A DNA stretch of 64,000 nt from Bacillus yapensis. GTDB taxonomy: Bacteria; Bacillota; Bacilli; Bacillales; Cytobacillaceae. Below, in pieces: positions 9,216-17,764 of this stretch. The stretch spans positions 62,001-126,000 of the forward strand of contig NZ_SUND01000002.1 in NCBI RefSeq assembly GCF_005280205.1, in the 5' to 3' direction. The position numbers and the translations under genes were made by a program. Below the pieces are notes generated by a model. The model was not told the origin of the DNA, made no database searches, and saw only the letters and a program-made list of their open reading frames with translations. The first letter of the stretch is position 1. Each line of letters opens with the position of its first letter.

Positions 9216-9246
9216 AAAAAAAGGAGGGGAAACCCTTCTTTTTTTT
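9216..9246 (+). terminator. intrinsic terminator after khpA
   Basis: A-rich 5' arm, core GGAGGG / CCCTTC with one wobble, a short GAAA-type loop and a run of eight T. The A-tract and T-tract extend the stem, so it could act in both directions. It lies inside the rpsP-trmD cluster, so ylqD onward may rely on readthrough or a weak own promoter. Confidence 0.85.
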
Positions 9247-9357
9247 AACTATTTTCTTGTTTTTCGAATGGAATGTGCTGTTCATTACCAATAAAGGTAA
9301 TAGCAGTACATAAATGAGTTGAGAAAGACCTAAAAAAGCGCAGAGGAGGCGCTGAGC

Positions 9358-9744
9358 TTGAATATTCTACAAAGTGTCGTGGTTAAACAGGTACTTACGG
9401 AAAAAAGCAAAGAACAGCTGCTCCAAAAATACGAAGGCAATCGTCTGCAACTTAAGAAGGAATGCGAACAGCTGATGTTCGAATTAAAAAAACTTGAAAA
9501 AACGAAGAAATACCAAATTGGAAATTTAAACAAGCAATTTGAAAAAGAAATACATACTCGCAGAGAAAAAATAAAGCTTCTCGAGTTTCAAATAGAACAA
9601 TTACATATGCTACCATTAGGAAGCGAACTAAAAGAAAAAGAAATACAAAGTATAGTTGAAATAAATGTAGGCGACGTTTGGGAAGATATCGTGACGAATA
9701 AAACGATTATCATAAAAGATGGCATCGTTGCTGAAATTCGCTAG
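9358..9744 (+). CDS. ylqD: YlqD family protein
   Basis: Uncharacterised family found between khpA and rimM in Bacillaceae. 128 residues. About residues 18-80 are a long charged helix with heptad-like spacing (Leu, Lys, Glu rich), probably a coiled coil, followed by a small beta-rich C-terminal domain (VEINVGDVWEDI to IIIKDGIVAEI). No catalytic motif or membrane segment. The start is TTG, supported by GAGGAGGC seven bases upstream. Context suggests a ribosome or translation link, but that is inference only. Confidence 0.9.
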   Translation: MNILQSVVVKQVLTEKSKEQLLQKYEGNRLQLKKECEQLMFELKKLEKTKKYQIGNLNKQFEKEIHTRREKIKLLEFQIEQLHMLPLGSELKEKEIQSIVEINVGDVWEDIVTNKTIIIKDGIVAEIR

Positions 9745-9753
9745 AGGTGATGA

Positions 9754-10275
9754 TTGTTGGAAAAATGGTTTAATGTAGGAAAAATCGTAAATACTCATGG
9801 AATTAGAGGAGAAGTTCGTGTCATTTCTAAAACGGACTTTGCTGAGGAGCGTTATACGAAAGGAAATAAATTGTACTTATTCATGCCTGATGCAAAAGAG
9901 CCGATCGAATTAACGGTTGCATCACATCGTGTCCATAAGAATTTCAATCTTTTAACCTTTGAGGGCTATGAAAATGTCAACGAAGTAGAGAAAATGAAGG
10001 GTGGCATTCTCAAGATTCGTGAGGACCAGCTTACAGAGCTTGAAGAAGACGAATTCTATTTCCACGAAATTATTGGATGTCATGTATTCACGACAGATGG
10101 TGAAGAAATTGGGAAAGTGCGCGAGATTTTAACACCTGGTGCGAATGATGTTTGGGTCGTAAAAGGTAAAGGTGGAAAAGACATCTTAATTCCTTATATC
10201 GAGCAGATTGTCAAAAAAGTAGATATAAAGGAACAGACCATTATTATTGAGCCGATGGAAGGGTTACTGTCATGA
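9754..10275 (+). CDS. rimM: ribosome maturation factor RimM
   Basis: Assists maturation of the 30S head by binding S19 and 16S rRNA. 173 residues: an N-terminal RimM domain ([18 protein letters not shown]) and a C-terminal PRC-barrel ([21 protein letters not shown]). Two adjacent TTG codons (9754 and 9757) could each be the start; the GAGG ribosome site fits both, and the first gives an N-terminus equal in length to B. subtilis RimM. The end overlaps trmD by 4 bases, indicating translational coupling. Confidence 0.97.
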   Translation: MLEKWFNVGKIVNTHGIRGEVRVISKTDFAEERYTKGNKLYLFMPDAKEPIELTVASHRVHKNFNLLTFEGYENVNEVEKMKGGILKIREDQLTELEEDEFYFHEIIGCHVFTTDGEEIGKVREILTPGANDVWVVKGKGGKDILIPYIEQIVKKVDIKEQTIIIEPMEGLLS

Positions 10276-11015
10276 TGAAAATTGATGTCTTGACCCTTTT
10301 TCCGGAAATGTTCGAAGGGGTTCTTGGAAGCTCAATTTTAAAAAAAGCAGCGGAACAAAAAGCTGTTGACTATCATATCGTTAATTTCCGCGAGTTTGCT
10401 GATAACAAGCATAAGACCGTTGATGATTACCCATATGGCGGTGGGGCAGGAATGGTGCTTAAACCACAGCCAATCTTTGATGCTGTTGCCCATCTAAAGG
10501 AAGAAGCACAAAGTACGAAGCCTCGTGTTATTCTTCTATGTCCTCAAGGGAAAACGCATAATCAGAAGATCGCGGAAGACTTGGCTAAGGAAGAACATTT
10601 AGTCTTTATTTGTGGCCATTACGAAGGCTATGACGAGAGAATTCGAGAACATGTGGTGACAGATGAGTTATCGATAGGGGATTACGTGCTGACTGGTGGA
10701 GAGCTAGGGGCTATGGTCGTAATCGATAGTGTAGTGAGACTCTTACCAGAGGTTCTGGGAAATGAAGAATCTCATCAAAGAGACTCTTTTAGCACAGGAT
10801 TTCTTGAGCACCCCCATTATACAAGACCTGCTGATTTCCGTGGAATGAAGGTTCCAGATGTTCTAACCTCAGGAAATCATCGTTTAATAGACGAATGGAG
10901 AGGGAAGGAATCGCTTAAGCGGACATATGAGCGCAGACCGGATCTACTTGAAAATATTGAGCTGACAAATGAGCAAAAAAAATGGCTAAGAGAATTTGAA
11001 AATCAGAAGAAATAG
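10272..11015 (+). CDS. trmD: tRNA (guanine-37-N1)-methyltransferase TrmD
   Basis: SPOUT-fold enzyme that makes m1G37 in tRNAs, preventing +1 frameshifting, with S-adenosylmethionine as donor. 247 residues. The knotted cofactor site is visible as [10 protein letters not shown] and the [14 protein letters not shown] loop, and the [11 protein letters not shown] region is the N-terminal family signature. ATG 10272 is followed by another ATG at 10275; the second would match the usual [11 protein letters not shown] start. Overlap with rimM shows coupling. Confidence 0.98.
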   Translation: MMKIDVLTLFPEMFEGVLGSSILKKAAEQKAVDYHIVNFREFADNKHKTVDDYPYGGGAGMVLKPQPIFDAVAHLKEEAQSTKPRVILLCPQGKTHNQKIAEDLAKEEHLVFICGHYEGYDERIREHVVTDELSIGDYVLTGGELGAMVVIDSVVRLLPEVLGNEESHQRDSFSTGFLEHPHYTRPADFRGMKVPDVLTSGNHRLIDEWRGKESLKRTYERRPDLLENIELTNEQKKWLREFENQKK

Positions 11016-11017
11016 CC

Positions 11018-11046
11018 TTGATACGACTTGAGTATTATGGTATGAT
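11018..11046 (+). promoter_or_regulatory. sigma-A-type promoter for rplS
   Basis: TTGATA at 11018-11023, exactly 17 bases, TATGAT at 11041-11046. It starts 2 bases after the trmD stop and would give a transcript of about 100 nt before rplS, enough to hold the L19 leader. Confidence 0.7.
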
Positions 11047-11083
11047 AATTTTTGTGACTTAGACTACTATAGTTTACGTCTTA

Positions 11084-11142
11084 TAACGATGTTCCGCTGC
11101 ATTTATAGGCAAAAGTCCTGCAAGAGCGTCTGTTGGAAGGAG
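11084..11142 (+). promoter_or_regulatory. L19-type ribosomal protein leader of rplS
   Basis: Nested complementary pairs: TTCC 11092-11095 with GGAA 11135-11138 (the latter is part of the rplS Shine-Dalgarno GGAAGGAG), CGCT 11095-11098 with AGCG 11125-11128, TGC 11098-11100 with GCA 11120-11122, and AGG 11107-11109 with CCT 11117-11119. The layout resembles the known Bacillus L19 leader, in which free L19 is thought to repress its own synthesis. Closing the outer pair would hide the ribosome site. Confidence 0.6.
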
Positions 11143-11151
11143 TTGAAAACG

Positions 11152-11496
11152 ATGCAACAATTAATTGAAGAAATTACAAAAGAACAACTTCGTGGGGATC
11201 TTCCTGCTTTCCGTCCTGGTGATACAGTACGTGTACACGTAAAAGTTATCGAGGGAACTCGTGAGCGTATCCAGCTTTTCGAAGGTGTTGTAATTAAGCG
11301 TCGTGGTGGTGGAATTAGCGAAACTTTTACAGTACGTAAAGTTTCTTACGGAGTAGGCGTTGAGCGTACTTTCCCAGTACACACACCAAAAATTGCGAAG
11401 CTTGAAGTTATTCGTCGCGGTAAAGTTCGCCGTGCTAAACTTTACTACCTACGTAACCTACGTGGTAAAAAAGCTCGTATTAAAGAAATTCGATAA
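11152..11496 (+). CDS. rplS: 50S ribosomal protein L19
   Basis: Large-subunit protein at the 30S-50S interface. 114 residues. Typical segments are [30 protein letters not shown] and the basic C-terminus [15 protein letters not shown]. The true start is ATG 11152 after GGAAGGAG; an upstream in-frame ATG at 11089 lies inside the structured leader and is rejected. It has its own promoter and leader and ends at a strong terminator, so it is likely monocistronic. Confidence 0.98.
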   Translation: MQQLIEEITKEQLRGDLPAFRPGDTVRVHVKVIEGTRERIQLFEGVVIKRRGGGISETFTVRKVSYGVGVERTFPVHTPKIAKLEVIRRGKVRRAKLYYLRNLRGKKARIKEIR

Positions 11497-11512
11497 TAAA
11501 AGCTTAAAACAG

Positions 11513-11568
11513 AAAGGGGCTTGTTCAAGTAAGAATCTGAAAAGATTTTTACAACAAGCTCCTTTTTT
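11513..11568 (+). terminator. intrinsic terminator after rplS
   Basis: Long stem AAAGGGGCTTGTT / AACAAGCTCCTTT with one G-T pair; the loop holds a smaller AATC/GATT hairpin; a T-run at 11563-11568 closes it. Confidence 0.85.
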
Positions 11569-11814
11569 GTGATATTAAGGTAGAATCGTTGGTAAAATAT
11601 TCATAGATGCTCCTTATGACTTTTGGCTGTTGTTAGCAAGAATACATACGATTATACTAAGTCTCATTCGTTCTTACTTCATACATGTAAGCTATGATAG
11701 TTTACTTTTAAACTGTGAATTGTCATAATTATTGTAAATGAGTAAGTCTCTTAAAAGAAAATGTGCCATTATAGATTAATTTAACTGTACTTATGAAATG
11801 GTGGGGATTGATAC
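11569..11814. other. spacer before signal peptidase gene
   Basis: AT-rich. A weak TTGTCA at 11720-11725 has only a poor -10 match 17 bases on. No open frame of note and no clear hairpin. The only firm element is the GGTGGGG ribosome site before the GTG start. Confidence 0.4.
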
Positions 11815-12366
11815 GTGGCGAAGAAAAAAAATGAGCTTTGGGAATGGACAAAGGCACTGATAATAGCTGTTCTGTTAGCAGTTGTCATACGATTTTTCTT
11901 ATTTGCACCAATCGTGGTAGATGGAGAATCCATGATGCCAACTTTACATGATCAGGATCGTATGATTGTAAATAAATTTAGCTATAAAATTGGTGAACCG
12001 GAACGATTTGATATCATCGTCTTTCATGCACCGGAAAACAAAGACTATATAAAGAGAATCATCGGACTACCTGGTGATAAGATTGAATACCAAAACGATA
12101 CTCTTTATGTGAATGGAGAAGCTATAGAGGAACCATACTTAGATGACTTCAAAAATCAAGTGATCGATGGACCTTTAACAGAGCCTTTTACACTTGAAGA
12201 GCTAACAGGGCAAGAAACAGTTCCTGAAGGTCATTTGTTTGTAATGGGAGATAATAGACGCTATAGCAAAGATAGTCGTCATATCGGAACAATACCGATG
12301 GAAAAAGTATTAGGGAATACCAGTATGGTATACTGGCCCCTTGAGGATATAGGCATCGTTGATTAA
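11815..12366 (+). CDS. lepB: type I signal peptidase
   Basis: Membrane protease that removes signal peptides from secreted preproteins. 183 residues, the short Gram-positive (SipS/SipT/SipU-like) type. One N-terminal membrane segment at about residues 13-32, then the catalytic serine in GESMMPTL (Ser39), the catalytic lysine in YIKRIIGLPGD (Lys80) and box E GDNRRYSKDSR. GTG start after GGTGGGG. In B. subtilis this position between rplS and rbgA is empty of sip genes in some strains, so paralogue identity (SipS, SipT or other) cannot be set here. Confidence 0.95.
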   Translation: MAKKKNELWEWTKALIIAVLLAVVIRFFLFAPIVVDGESMMPTLHDQDRMIVNKFSYKIGEPERFDIIVFHAPENKDYIKRIIGLPGDKIEYQNDTLYVNGEAIEEPYLDDFKNQVIDGPLTEPFTLEELTGQETVPEGHLFVMGDNRRYSKDSRHIGTIPMEKVLGNTSMVYWPLEDIGIVD

Positions 12367-12370
12367 CAAC

Positions 12371-12464
12371 GCTCTTTTCTCAAACTTTGTTGTTTTGGAG
12401 CAAAAAACAATGAAATTATATTTGTTTTCAATGATAACTGTTCGTAAAACAATGAGAAAAGAGC
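12371..12464 (+). repeat. branched inverted-repeat structure downstream of lepB
   Basis: A perfect 12-bp inverted repeat (GCTCTTTTCTCA at 12371-12382, TGAGAAAAGAGC at 12453-12464) encloses two smaller hairpins: TTGTTTT with AAAAACAA around 12388-12411, and TTGTTTT with AAAACAA around 12422-12453. The predicted shape is a three-way junction. No T-run follows, so it is not a standard terminator. Confidence 0.6.
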
Positions 12465-12493
12465 TTGCGAACTTGATACGATGTACTAAATGA

Positions 12494-12554
12494 CTATTTC
12501 TACGTTAAAATCGGTAGTAGGATTTTAACAACATCTTTACGAAAATAGCCATTA
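12494..12554 (+). repeat. long hairpin upstream of rbgA
   Basis: Perfect 9-bp stem GTTAAAATC (12504-12512) / GATTTTAAC (12521-12529) with 8-nt loop, flanked farther out by CTATTT / AAATAG. It ends about 30 bases before the rbgA start and has no T-run, so it may be a leader structure. Confidence 0.5.
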
Positions 12555-12582
12555 ACAAACATACTTAAAAGGGGGTGTAGTC

Positions 12583-13446
12583 ATGACGATACAATGGTTT
12601 CCTGGACATATGGCAAAAGCACGCCGACAGGTGACAGAAAAGCTGAAGCTAGTTGATATTATTTTTGAATTAGTGGACGCGAGAATACCATATTCCTCCC
12701 GAAATCCAATGATCGATGAGATCATTCAGCATAAACCACGTTTGGTACTTCTGAATAAAGCGGATATGGCTGATAAGGAAGTAACAAAGGAATGGATTCG
12801 TTTTCTTGATGAGCAAGGAATTAAATCTTTGGCGATAAATTCCCATGCTGGAGCTGGAATGAAAGATATCGTTATTGCTGCAAAATCGATCCTCAAAGAA
12901 AAATTCGATCGAATGGAAGCAAAAGGCGTTAAGCCAAGAGCGATTAGAGCGATGATTGTGGGGATACCGAATGTCGGGAAATCGACTTTAATTAATCGGT
13001 TAGCTAAAAAGAATATCGCTAGAACAGGTAATACGCCTGGTGTGACAAAAGCGCAGCAATGGATAAAGGTTGGCAAAGAACTCGAATTACTGGATACACC
13101 AGGAATTCTTTGGCCGAAATTTGAGGACCAAGAGGTTGGTTCAAAGCTCGCTTTAACAGGTGCGATTAAAGATACTATTCTAAACCTCCAAGACGTCTGT
13201 ATTTACGGATTGCGCTTTTTAGAGAGGGAATATCCACAGCGTTTAAAGGAACGTTATAGCCTGGATGTAATCCCTGAGGACGTTGTTGAGTTATTTAATG
13301 AAATCGGCAAGCGTCGGGGTGCGCTCATGAGCGGTGGAGAAATCAATTATGATAAAGTGACTGAACTTGTGATTCGTGATATCCGTTCAGAGCAATTCGG
13401 TCCATTGTCATTTGAAAAACCAAATGAGACGGAATCGAACGAATAA
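12583..13446 (+). CDS. rbgA: ribosome biogenesis GTPase RbgA (YlqF)
   Basis: Circularly permuted GTPase required for late 50S assembly. 287 residues. The permuted order is visible: G4 motif NKAD at 58-61, then G1 GIPNVGKS at 127-134, then G3 DTPGI near 170. The N-terminus WFPGHMAKA is the family hallmark and the C-terminal ANTAR-like helical part ends with a conserved [11 protein letters not shown]. Strong AAGGGGGTG site before ATG. It stands alone between structured DNA and a strong terminator. Confidence 0.98.
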   Translation: MTIQWFPGHMAKARRQVTEKLKLVDIIFELVDARIPYSSRNPMIDEIIQHKPRLVLLNKADMADKEVTKEWIRFLDEQGIKSLAINSHAGAGMKDIVIAAKSILKEKFDRMEAKGVKPRAIRAMIVGIPNVGKSTLINRLAKKNIARTGNTPGVTKAQQWIKVGKELELLDTPGILWPKFEDQEVGSKLALTGAIKDTILNLQDVCIYGLRFLEREYPQRLKERYSLDVIPEDVVELFNEIGKRRGALMSGGEINYDKVTELVIRDIRSEQFGPLSFEKPNETESNE

Positions 13447-13454
13447 ATAAATGG

Positions 13455-13494
13455 AAAGACCTTCTTAGTTAATGAGGAAGGTCTTTACTTTTTT
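13455..13494 (+). terminator. intrinsic terminator after rbgA
   Basis: Perfect 10-bp stem AAAGACCTTC / GAAGGTCTTT, 12-nt loop, then a T-rich tract at 13489-13494. Confidence 0.88.
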
Positions 13495-13548
13495 CTAAAA
13501 TAACCGATACATTTATTAAGTAGTTTTTAGAGAGTGAGGCAGTTCACC

Positions 13549-14319
13549 TTGAGTTCATACACGATAAAAGAAATAGAAGAAAGACTTAAATCAATTCAAT
13601 TAATTGATGATCCATTTTTAGAAGAGGTTAAAATGGATGGCCGCAAGGGATCTCAGCAATTACTAAACAAATGGCATAACCGCTATAACCAAAAGCAACA
13701 AGCTGAAGAAAAATTTCTACAGATGTCTAGTTATGAGCGCGACCTTCACAAACAAGGCTATCGCTTCATCGGAGGAATTGATGAAGTGGGTAGAGGACCA
13801 CTTGCAGGACCCGTTGTCGCGGCGTGTGTCATCCTACCAGAGGGCTTTAAGCTATTAGGGCTTGATGACTCTAAGAAGCTAACTGAAGCGAAACGTGACG
13901 AATTTTACGAATATATAAGAGAGCAGGCTGTTTCTATCGGAATTGGCATGATTGAAGCAGAAGAAATTGATGCCATCAATATTTACGAGGCTACAAAAAA
14001 AGCAATGCTTTCCGCCATCCAACAATTATCCATTAAGCCTGATTTCTTATTGATTGATGCAATGCCCTTACAAACCCCATTTCCAACTGAGTCGATCATA
14101 AAAGGAGATGGAAAAAGTATCTCGATTGCTGCTGCTTCAGTCATAGCCAAGATTACAAGAGACCGCATGATGAAGGAAATCGACCAGGAATATCCATACT
14201 ATCATTTTTCGAAAAATATGGGCTATGGAACGAAAGACCATTTGTTGGGACTTGAGCAACATGGCATTACTCCCTATCACAGAAAAAGCTTTGAACCGAT
14301 AAAAAGCATGCTGAAATGA
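13549..14319 (+). CDS. rnhB: ribonuclease HII
   Basis: Cleaves RNA of RNA-DNA hybrids, including single ribonucleotides in DNA. 256 residues from a TTG at 13549. The catalytic acidic motif DEVGRGPLAGPVV starts at residue 78, with further acidic sites in LGLDDSKKL and LLIDAM, and the SIAAASVIAKITRDR family segment. A GTG at 13534 would extend the frame by five residues but has no ribosome site, while TTG 13549 lies 9 bases after AGTGAGG and aligns with B. subtilis RnhB. Confidence 0.96.
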   Translation: MSSYTIKEIEERLKSIQLIDDPFLEEVKMDGRKGSQQLLNKWHNRYNQKQQAEEKFLQMSSYERDLHKQGYRFIGGIDEVGRGPLAGPVVAACVILPEGFKLLGLDDSKKLTEAKRDEFYEYIREQAVSIGIGMIEAEEIDAINIYEATKKAMLSAIQQLSIKPDFLLIDAMPLQTPFPTESIIKGDGKSISIAAASVIAKITRDRMMKEIDQEYPYYHFSKNMGYGTKDHLLGLEQHGITPYHRKSFEPIKSMLK

Positions 14320-14329
14320 GAGGATACGA

Positions 14330-16036
14330 ATGTTTGCAAGCTTCATACAGTCATTACAAAAGCAGAATATAACCCCTCAAAACACAAATCGTAGCTTTCA
14401 ACCTGGGCAAATTTTTCACGGAAAAGTCTTGAAGCTATTTCCACAGCAAACGGCAGAGGTCCAGATTGGAAATCAAAAAATGATTGTGAAGCTTGAGGTT
14501 CCCTTGTCGGCAGATGCAAGATATTGGTTTCAGGTTCAACCTGGGGAAGGAAAGGTCCACTTAAAAGTGTTACCTATGGCTGACACCGGAAGCCATTCTC
14601 AAGCTCCGGTAGCAACTGGTTTATTAAAGCAATTTAACCTTCCATTAACAAAAGAAAACCAGGAGACGGTTAACTTTTTTCTAAAGGAACAGTTACCGAT
14701 TACAAAAGCATCGATCCAAGGAGCTTCAAGTTTGCTAGCAGATAACCATGAGCTTAAAGATGGATTAGCCGCGTTAAAGGAAATGGTGACAAGAAATCTC
14801 CCTTTGACTAAAAATGTTTTAGCAGGCATACTTTCAAATATTAAAAATGAACCGATGCACAACCTCATGGAGACTCTACAGACGCGCTTGAGTGAGGGAG
14901 TATTAACGAGAAATGGCCAACAGCTACTCTCAGTATTAAATGAACTCATCATGACAGGACAGGAGAAAGCAAACGGAAAAATCGTTAGTGACCTGATGCG
15001 AGTTTGGTTAAATCCAAATGGGAACGCAGATTCTCAAACTGCACTCAGTGTTCTCCAAAAGTTATCCATAGTTGAACGGAAACCAGAAGGGCAACTGTTG
15101 CAAGAGTTAGGTGCACGCTTACTGCAAAATTCAAATTCATCATTATCTCAAAATGCGAGCGAACGATTAGCTCGAGCACTGCAAAATAATCAGGATGTGC
15201 TTGTTAAGCATGCTCTTTCTACTGAACTAGAAAATGCCACTGGTACACACTCTTTGTTATCGAACAAGGCACAAGTCTCTTCCGTTGTTCATGATGCTGG
15301 AATGGATCTGAAGATGAATCAGGCGAACTTATCTGAGCAAGAAACAACTCTTCTAAATAAAATAATCGGTGAAGCTCCGCGAATGAATTGGGAGGATAGC
15401 AAAACAATTTCAGACCAATTCAAAAGTCTCGTTAGCAAACTCGGACTCGATTATGAGCATAGCTTAGCCCAAGGATTTAAGGGTGGAGAACAGCAGGAAC
15501 TTCAAAAAATAGATGCTTTAAAAGCCATGTTGCTCCAAGTAATCGGTGACGATGTTCAGCCTTCTGTTAAAGAGGTAGCAGAACAGCTGCTGAACAAAAT
15601 AACTGGCATACAGCTTTTATCACAGGATTCTGGGCTCGTTCAACAATATGTGATGCAAATACCTCTATCTTTTTGGAATAAAACAACGGAATTAACGGTG
15701 CAATGGAATGGTCGCAAGAAGGAAAATGGTCAGATTGATCCAGATTATTGCCGAGTACTTTTTTATTTAGATTTGGAATACATGCATGAGGTTATTGTGG
15801 ACATGCAGATCCAAAATAAAATCTTGAATATTACCATTATTAATGATGTAAAAGATATTAAGTCTATATCTCAGCCTTTTATCAAGGACTTAAAAGATAA
15901 TCTTGAAAAACAAGGCTTTAAGCTTAGCAATATTCATTTCCTTTCGACAGATGAACAAAGGGAGAAACAGCTGAAAAAGGTTCCAAATCGAATCTATCAA
16001 TCTAGTTCATATAGTGGGGTGGATATTAAAATATGA
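14330..16036 (+). CDS. ylqG: FliK-like uncharacterised protein (YlqG type)
   Basis: 568-residue protein of unknown function. N-terminal 15-85 is a beta-rich block (QIFHGKVLKLFPQQTAEVQI), the middle 90-420 is a low-complexity Gln/Asn/Ser-rich helical region, and residues 440-545 (beginning VMQIPLSFW and containing YLDLEYMHEVIVDMQI) resemble the hook-length control (Flg_hook) C-terminal domain of FliK. Starts 10 bases after rnhB and overlaps ylqH by 4 bases. With ylqH, a stand-alone FlhB C-domain, it mirrors the FliK-FlhB pair that switches flagellar export specificity. The function is inference; the sequence similarity is by eye. Confidence 0.8.
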   Translation: MFASFIQSLQKQNITPQNTNRSFQPGQIFHGKVLKLFPQQTAEVQIGNQKMIVKLEVPLSADARYWFQVQPGEGKVHLKVLPMADTGSHSQAPVATGLLKQFNLPLTKENQETVNFFLKEQLPITKASIQGASSLLADNHELKDGLAALKEMVTRNLPLTKNVLAGILSNIKNEPMHNLMETLQTRLSEGVLTRNGQQLLSVLNELIMTGQEKANGKIVSDLMRVWLNPNGNADSQTALSVLQKLSIVERKPEGQLLQELGARLLQNSNSSLSQNASERLARALQNNQDVLVKHALSTELENATGTHSLLSNKAQVSSVVHDAGMDLKMNQANLSEQETTLLNKIIGEAPRMNWEDSKTISDQFKSLVSKLGLDYEHSLAQGFKGGEQQELQKIDALKAMLLQVIGDDVQPSVKEVAEQLLNKITGIQLLSQDSGLVQQYVMQIPLSFWNKTTELTVQWNGRKKENGQIDPDYCRVLFYLDLEYMHEVIVDMQIQNKILNITIINDVKDIKSISQPFIKDLKDNLEKQGFKLSNIHFLSTDEQREKQLKKVPNRIYQSSSYSGVDIKI

Positions 16037-16326
16037 GGGAGCAGGAAGAGCGGCATATACGAAAAGAAGCGATTGCTCTAGGATACGATTCTGGGCAAGA
16101 TGAGGCACCTAGAGTGTTAGCAAAAGGAACAGGGCTGGTTGCAGACAATATCCTTGAAAAGGCTGTAGGCCATGATGTACCTATTCAAGAAGATGCCTCA
16201 TTAGTTGAATTATTAGGGAAACTGAACATCAACGAAACGATTCCTGAGGAATTATATCAAGCCGTGGCAGAGGTGTTCGCATTTATCTATAGAACCAACA
16301 AAGAAGTAGGTCATAAGAAATTATGA
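16033..16326 (+). CDS. ylqH: FlhB C-terminal-domain-like protein (YlqH type)
   Basis: 97 residues resembling the cytoplasmic C-terminal domain of FlhB but with no membrane part. The segment APRVLAKGTGLVADNIL through IPEELYQAVAEVFAFIYRTN aligns with the flhB product of this window (APFVVAKGVDFMAQKI to IPEEFFKAVAEILAYVYRTK). The autocleavage NPTH motif is missing: the N-terminal end begins just past that point (REEEAIALGYDSG-type lead). Free FlhB-C paralogues (FlhX of Helicobacter) can support export switching. Coupled by 4-base overlap to ylqG. Confidence 0.85.
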   Translation: MREQEERHIRKEAIALGYDSGQDEAPRVLAKGTGLVADNILEKAVGHDVPIQEDASLVELLGKLNINETIPEELYQAVAEVFAFIYRTNKEVGHKKL

Positions 16327-16337
16327 ATCTACTTTTT

Positions 16338-16380
16338 CATTATGCTGAAATAAAAGAATATTATTATTTTTGGCATAATG
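16338..16380 (+). repeat. hairpin after ylqH
   Basis: Perfect 8-bp inverted repeat CATTATGC (16338-16345) / GCATAATG (16373-16380) starting 11 bases after the ylqH stop. No T-run on the + strand; possibly a weak or bidirectional terminator. Confidence 0.35.
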
Positions 16381-16408
16381 GTAGACAACTTATTTTTAGA
16401 ATTATAAA

Positions 16409-16423
16409 ATGAAAGCGCAGTCT
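16409..16423 (+). promoter_or_regulatory. candidate cre (CcpA) site upstream of sucC
   Basis: The 15 bases ATGAAAGCGCAGTCT fit the catabolite-responsive consensus WTGNAANCGNWNNCW at every fixed position. It lies about 110 bases upstream of sucC, and a weak promoter-like pair (TTGCTT 16463-16468, TATATG 16486-16491) follows, so the site would be upstream of the promoter. Confidence 0.5.
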
Positions 16424-16530
16424 ATTATTTATCAAGCAAGAGTAAAAGGAGTTTGCTTCTATTTGCTTATATAAAGTAGTAGAAATATATGTATTATGGA
16501 ACCCTTTTACAACAATAAGGAGGATGGGAA

Positions 16531-17691
16531 ATGAATATTCACGAGTACCAAGGTAAGGAAATCCTGAAGTCATTTGGGGTATCCGTTCCTAACGGAAAAG
16601 TGGCTTTCACCGTTGAAGAAGCTGTTGAGGCAGCAAAGGAATTAGGCACTGAGGTTTGTGTTGTTAAAGCACAAATTCATGCTGGGGGACGTGGAAAAGC
16701 TGGTGGTGTAAAAGTTGCGAAGAGCCTAGACGAGGTTCGTACATACGCTAGTGAAATTTTAGGCAAAACACTTGTTACTCACCAAACAGGTCCAGAGGGG
16801 AAAGAAGTAAAACGCTTATTAATTGAAGAAGGCTGCGATATTAAAAAAGAATACTACGTAGGATTAGTACTTGACCGTGCCACTTCTCGTGTAGTTTTGA
16901 TGGCTTCAGAAGAAGGCGGAACTGAAATTGAAGAAGTTGCCGAAAAAACACCGGAGAAAATTTTCAAAGAGGAAATTGATCCTGTTGTAGGCTTACAACC
17001 GTTCCAGGCTCGTAGAATTGCTTTTAATATTAATATTCCAAAGGAATTAGTGAATAAAGCAGTCAAATTTATGATGGGCTTATATCAAGCATATATTGAA
17101 AAAGATTGCTCTATTGCTGAAATTAACCCACTTGTTGTAACAGGTGATGGAGATGTTATGGCACTAGATGCTAAATTAAATTTTGATTCTAATGCACTTT
17201 ATCGTCAGAAAGATGTTTTAGCATATCGTGATCTAGAAGAAGAGGATCCGAAGGAAATCGAAGCATCCAAGTACGATTTAAGTTATATTTCATTAGATGG
17301 AAACATCGGTTGTATGGTTAATGGTGCGGGTCTTGCGATGGCAACCATGGACATCGTTAAGCATTATGGTGGAGATCCGGCTAACTTCCTTGATGTAGGG
17401 GGCGGTGCAACTGCTGAGAAAGTAACTGAAGCATTCAAAATCATCCTTTCTGATAAGAACGTAAAAGGTATTTTTGTTAATATCTTTGGCGGTATCATGA
17501 AATGTGACGTCATTGCTACAGGTGTTGTAGAAGCAGCGAAGCAAGTAGGATTAAGCGTACCATTAGTTGTACGTTTAGAAGGTACTAATGTTGAAATTGG
17601 TAAGAAAATTCTTGCTGAATCCGATATTGATATCATTGCTGCTGATTCAATGGCAGATGGCGCACAAAAAATTGTTTCATTAGTAGGATAA
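16531..17691 (+). CDS. sucC: succinyl-CoA synthetase (ADP-forming) beta subunit
   Basis: Citric acid cycle enzyme that converts succinyl-CoA to succinate with ATP formation, in complex with SucD. 386 residues. ATP-grasp N-terminal domain starting [17 protein letters not shown] with the nucleotide loop [11 protein letters not shown], and the C-terminal ligase domain with the CoA/phosphate loop FLDVGGGA and [16 protein letters not shown] site before ATG. It is followed 73 bases later by sucD with no terminator between, so sucCD is one operon. Confidence 0.98.
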   Translation: MNIHEYQGKEILKSFGVSVPNGKVAFTVEEAVEAAKELGTEVCVVKAQIHAGGRGKAGGVKVAKSLDEVRTYASEILGKTLVTHQTGPEGKEVKRLLIEEGCDIKKEYYVGLVLDRATSRVVLMASEEGGTEIEEVAEKTPEKIFKEEIDPVVGLQPFQARRIAFNINIPKELVNKAVKFMMGLYQAYIEKDCSIAEINPLVVTGDGDVMALDAKLNFDSNALYRQKDVLAYRDLEEEDPKEIEASKYDLSYISLDGNIGCMVNGAGLAMATMDIVKHYGGDPANFLDVGGGATAEKVTEAFKIILSDKNVKGIFVNIFGGIMKCDVIATGVVEAAKQVGLSVPLVVRLEGTNVEIGKKILAESDIDIIAADSMADGAQKIVSLVG

Positions 17692-17764
17692 GGTTCAGCT
17701 AATTTTAGCGCGTAACTTTTTATCTAAATCTTGAGAAACGCAAATCAGAAAGGAGAAAGATCTC

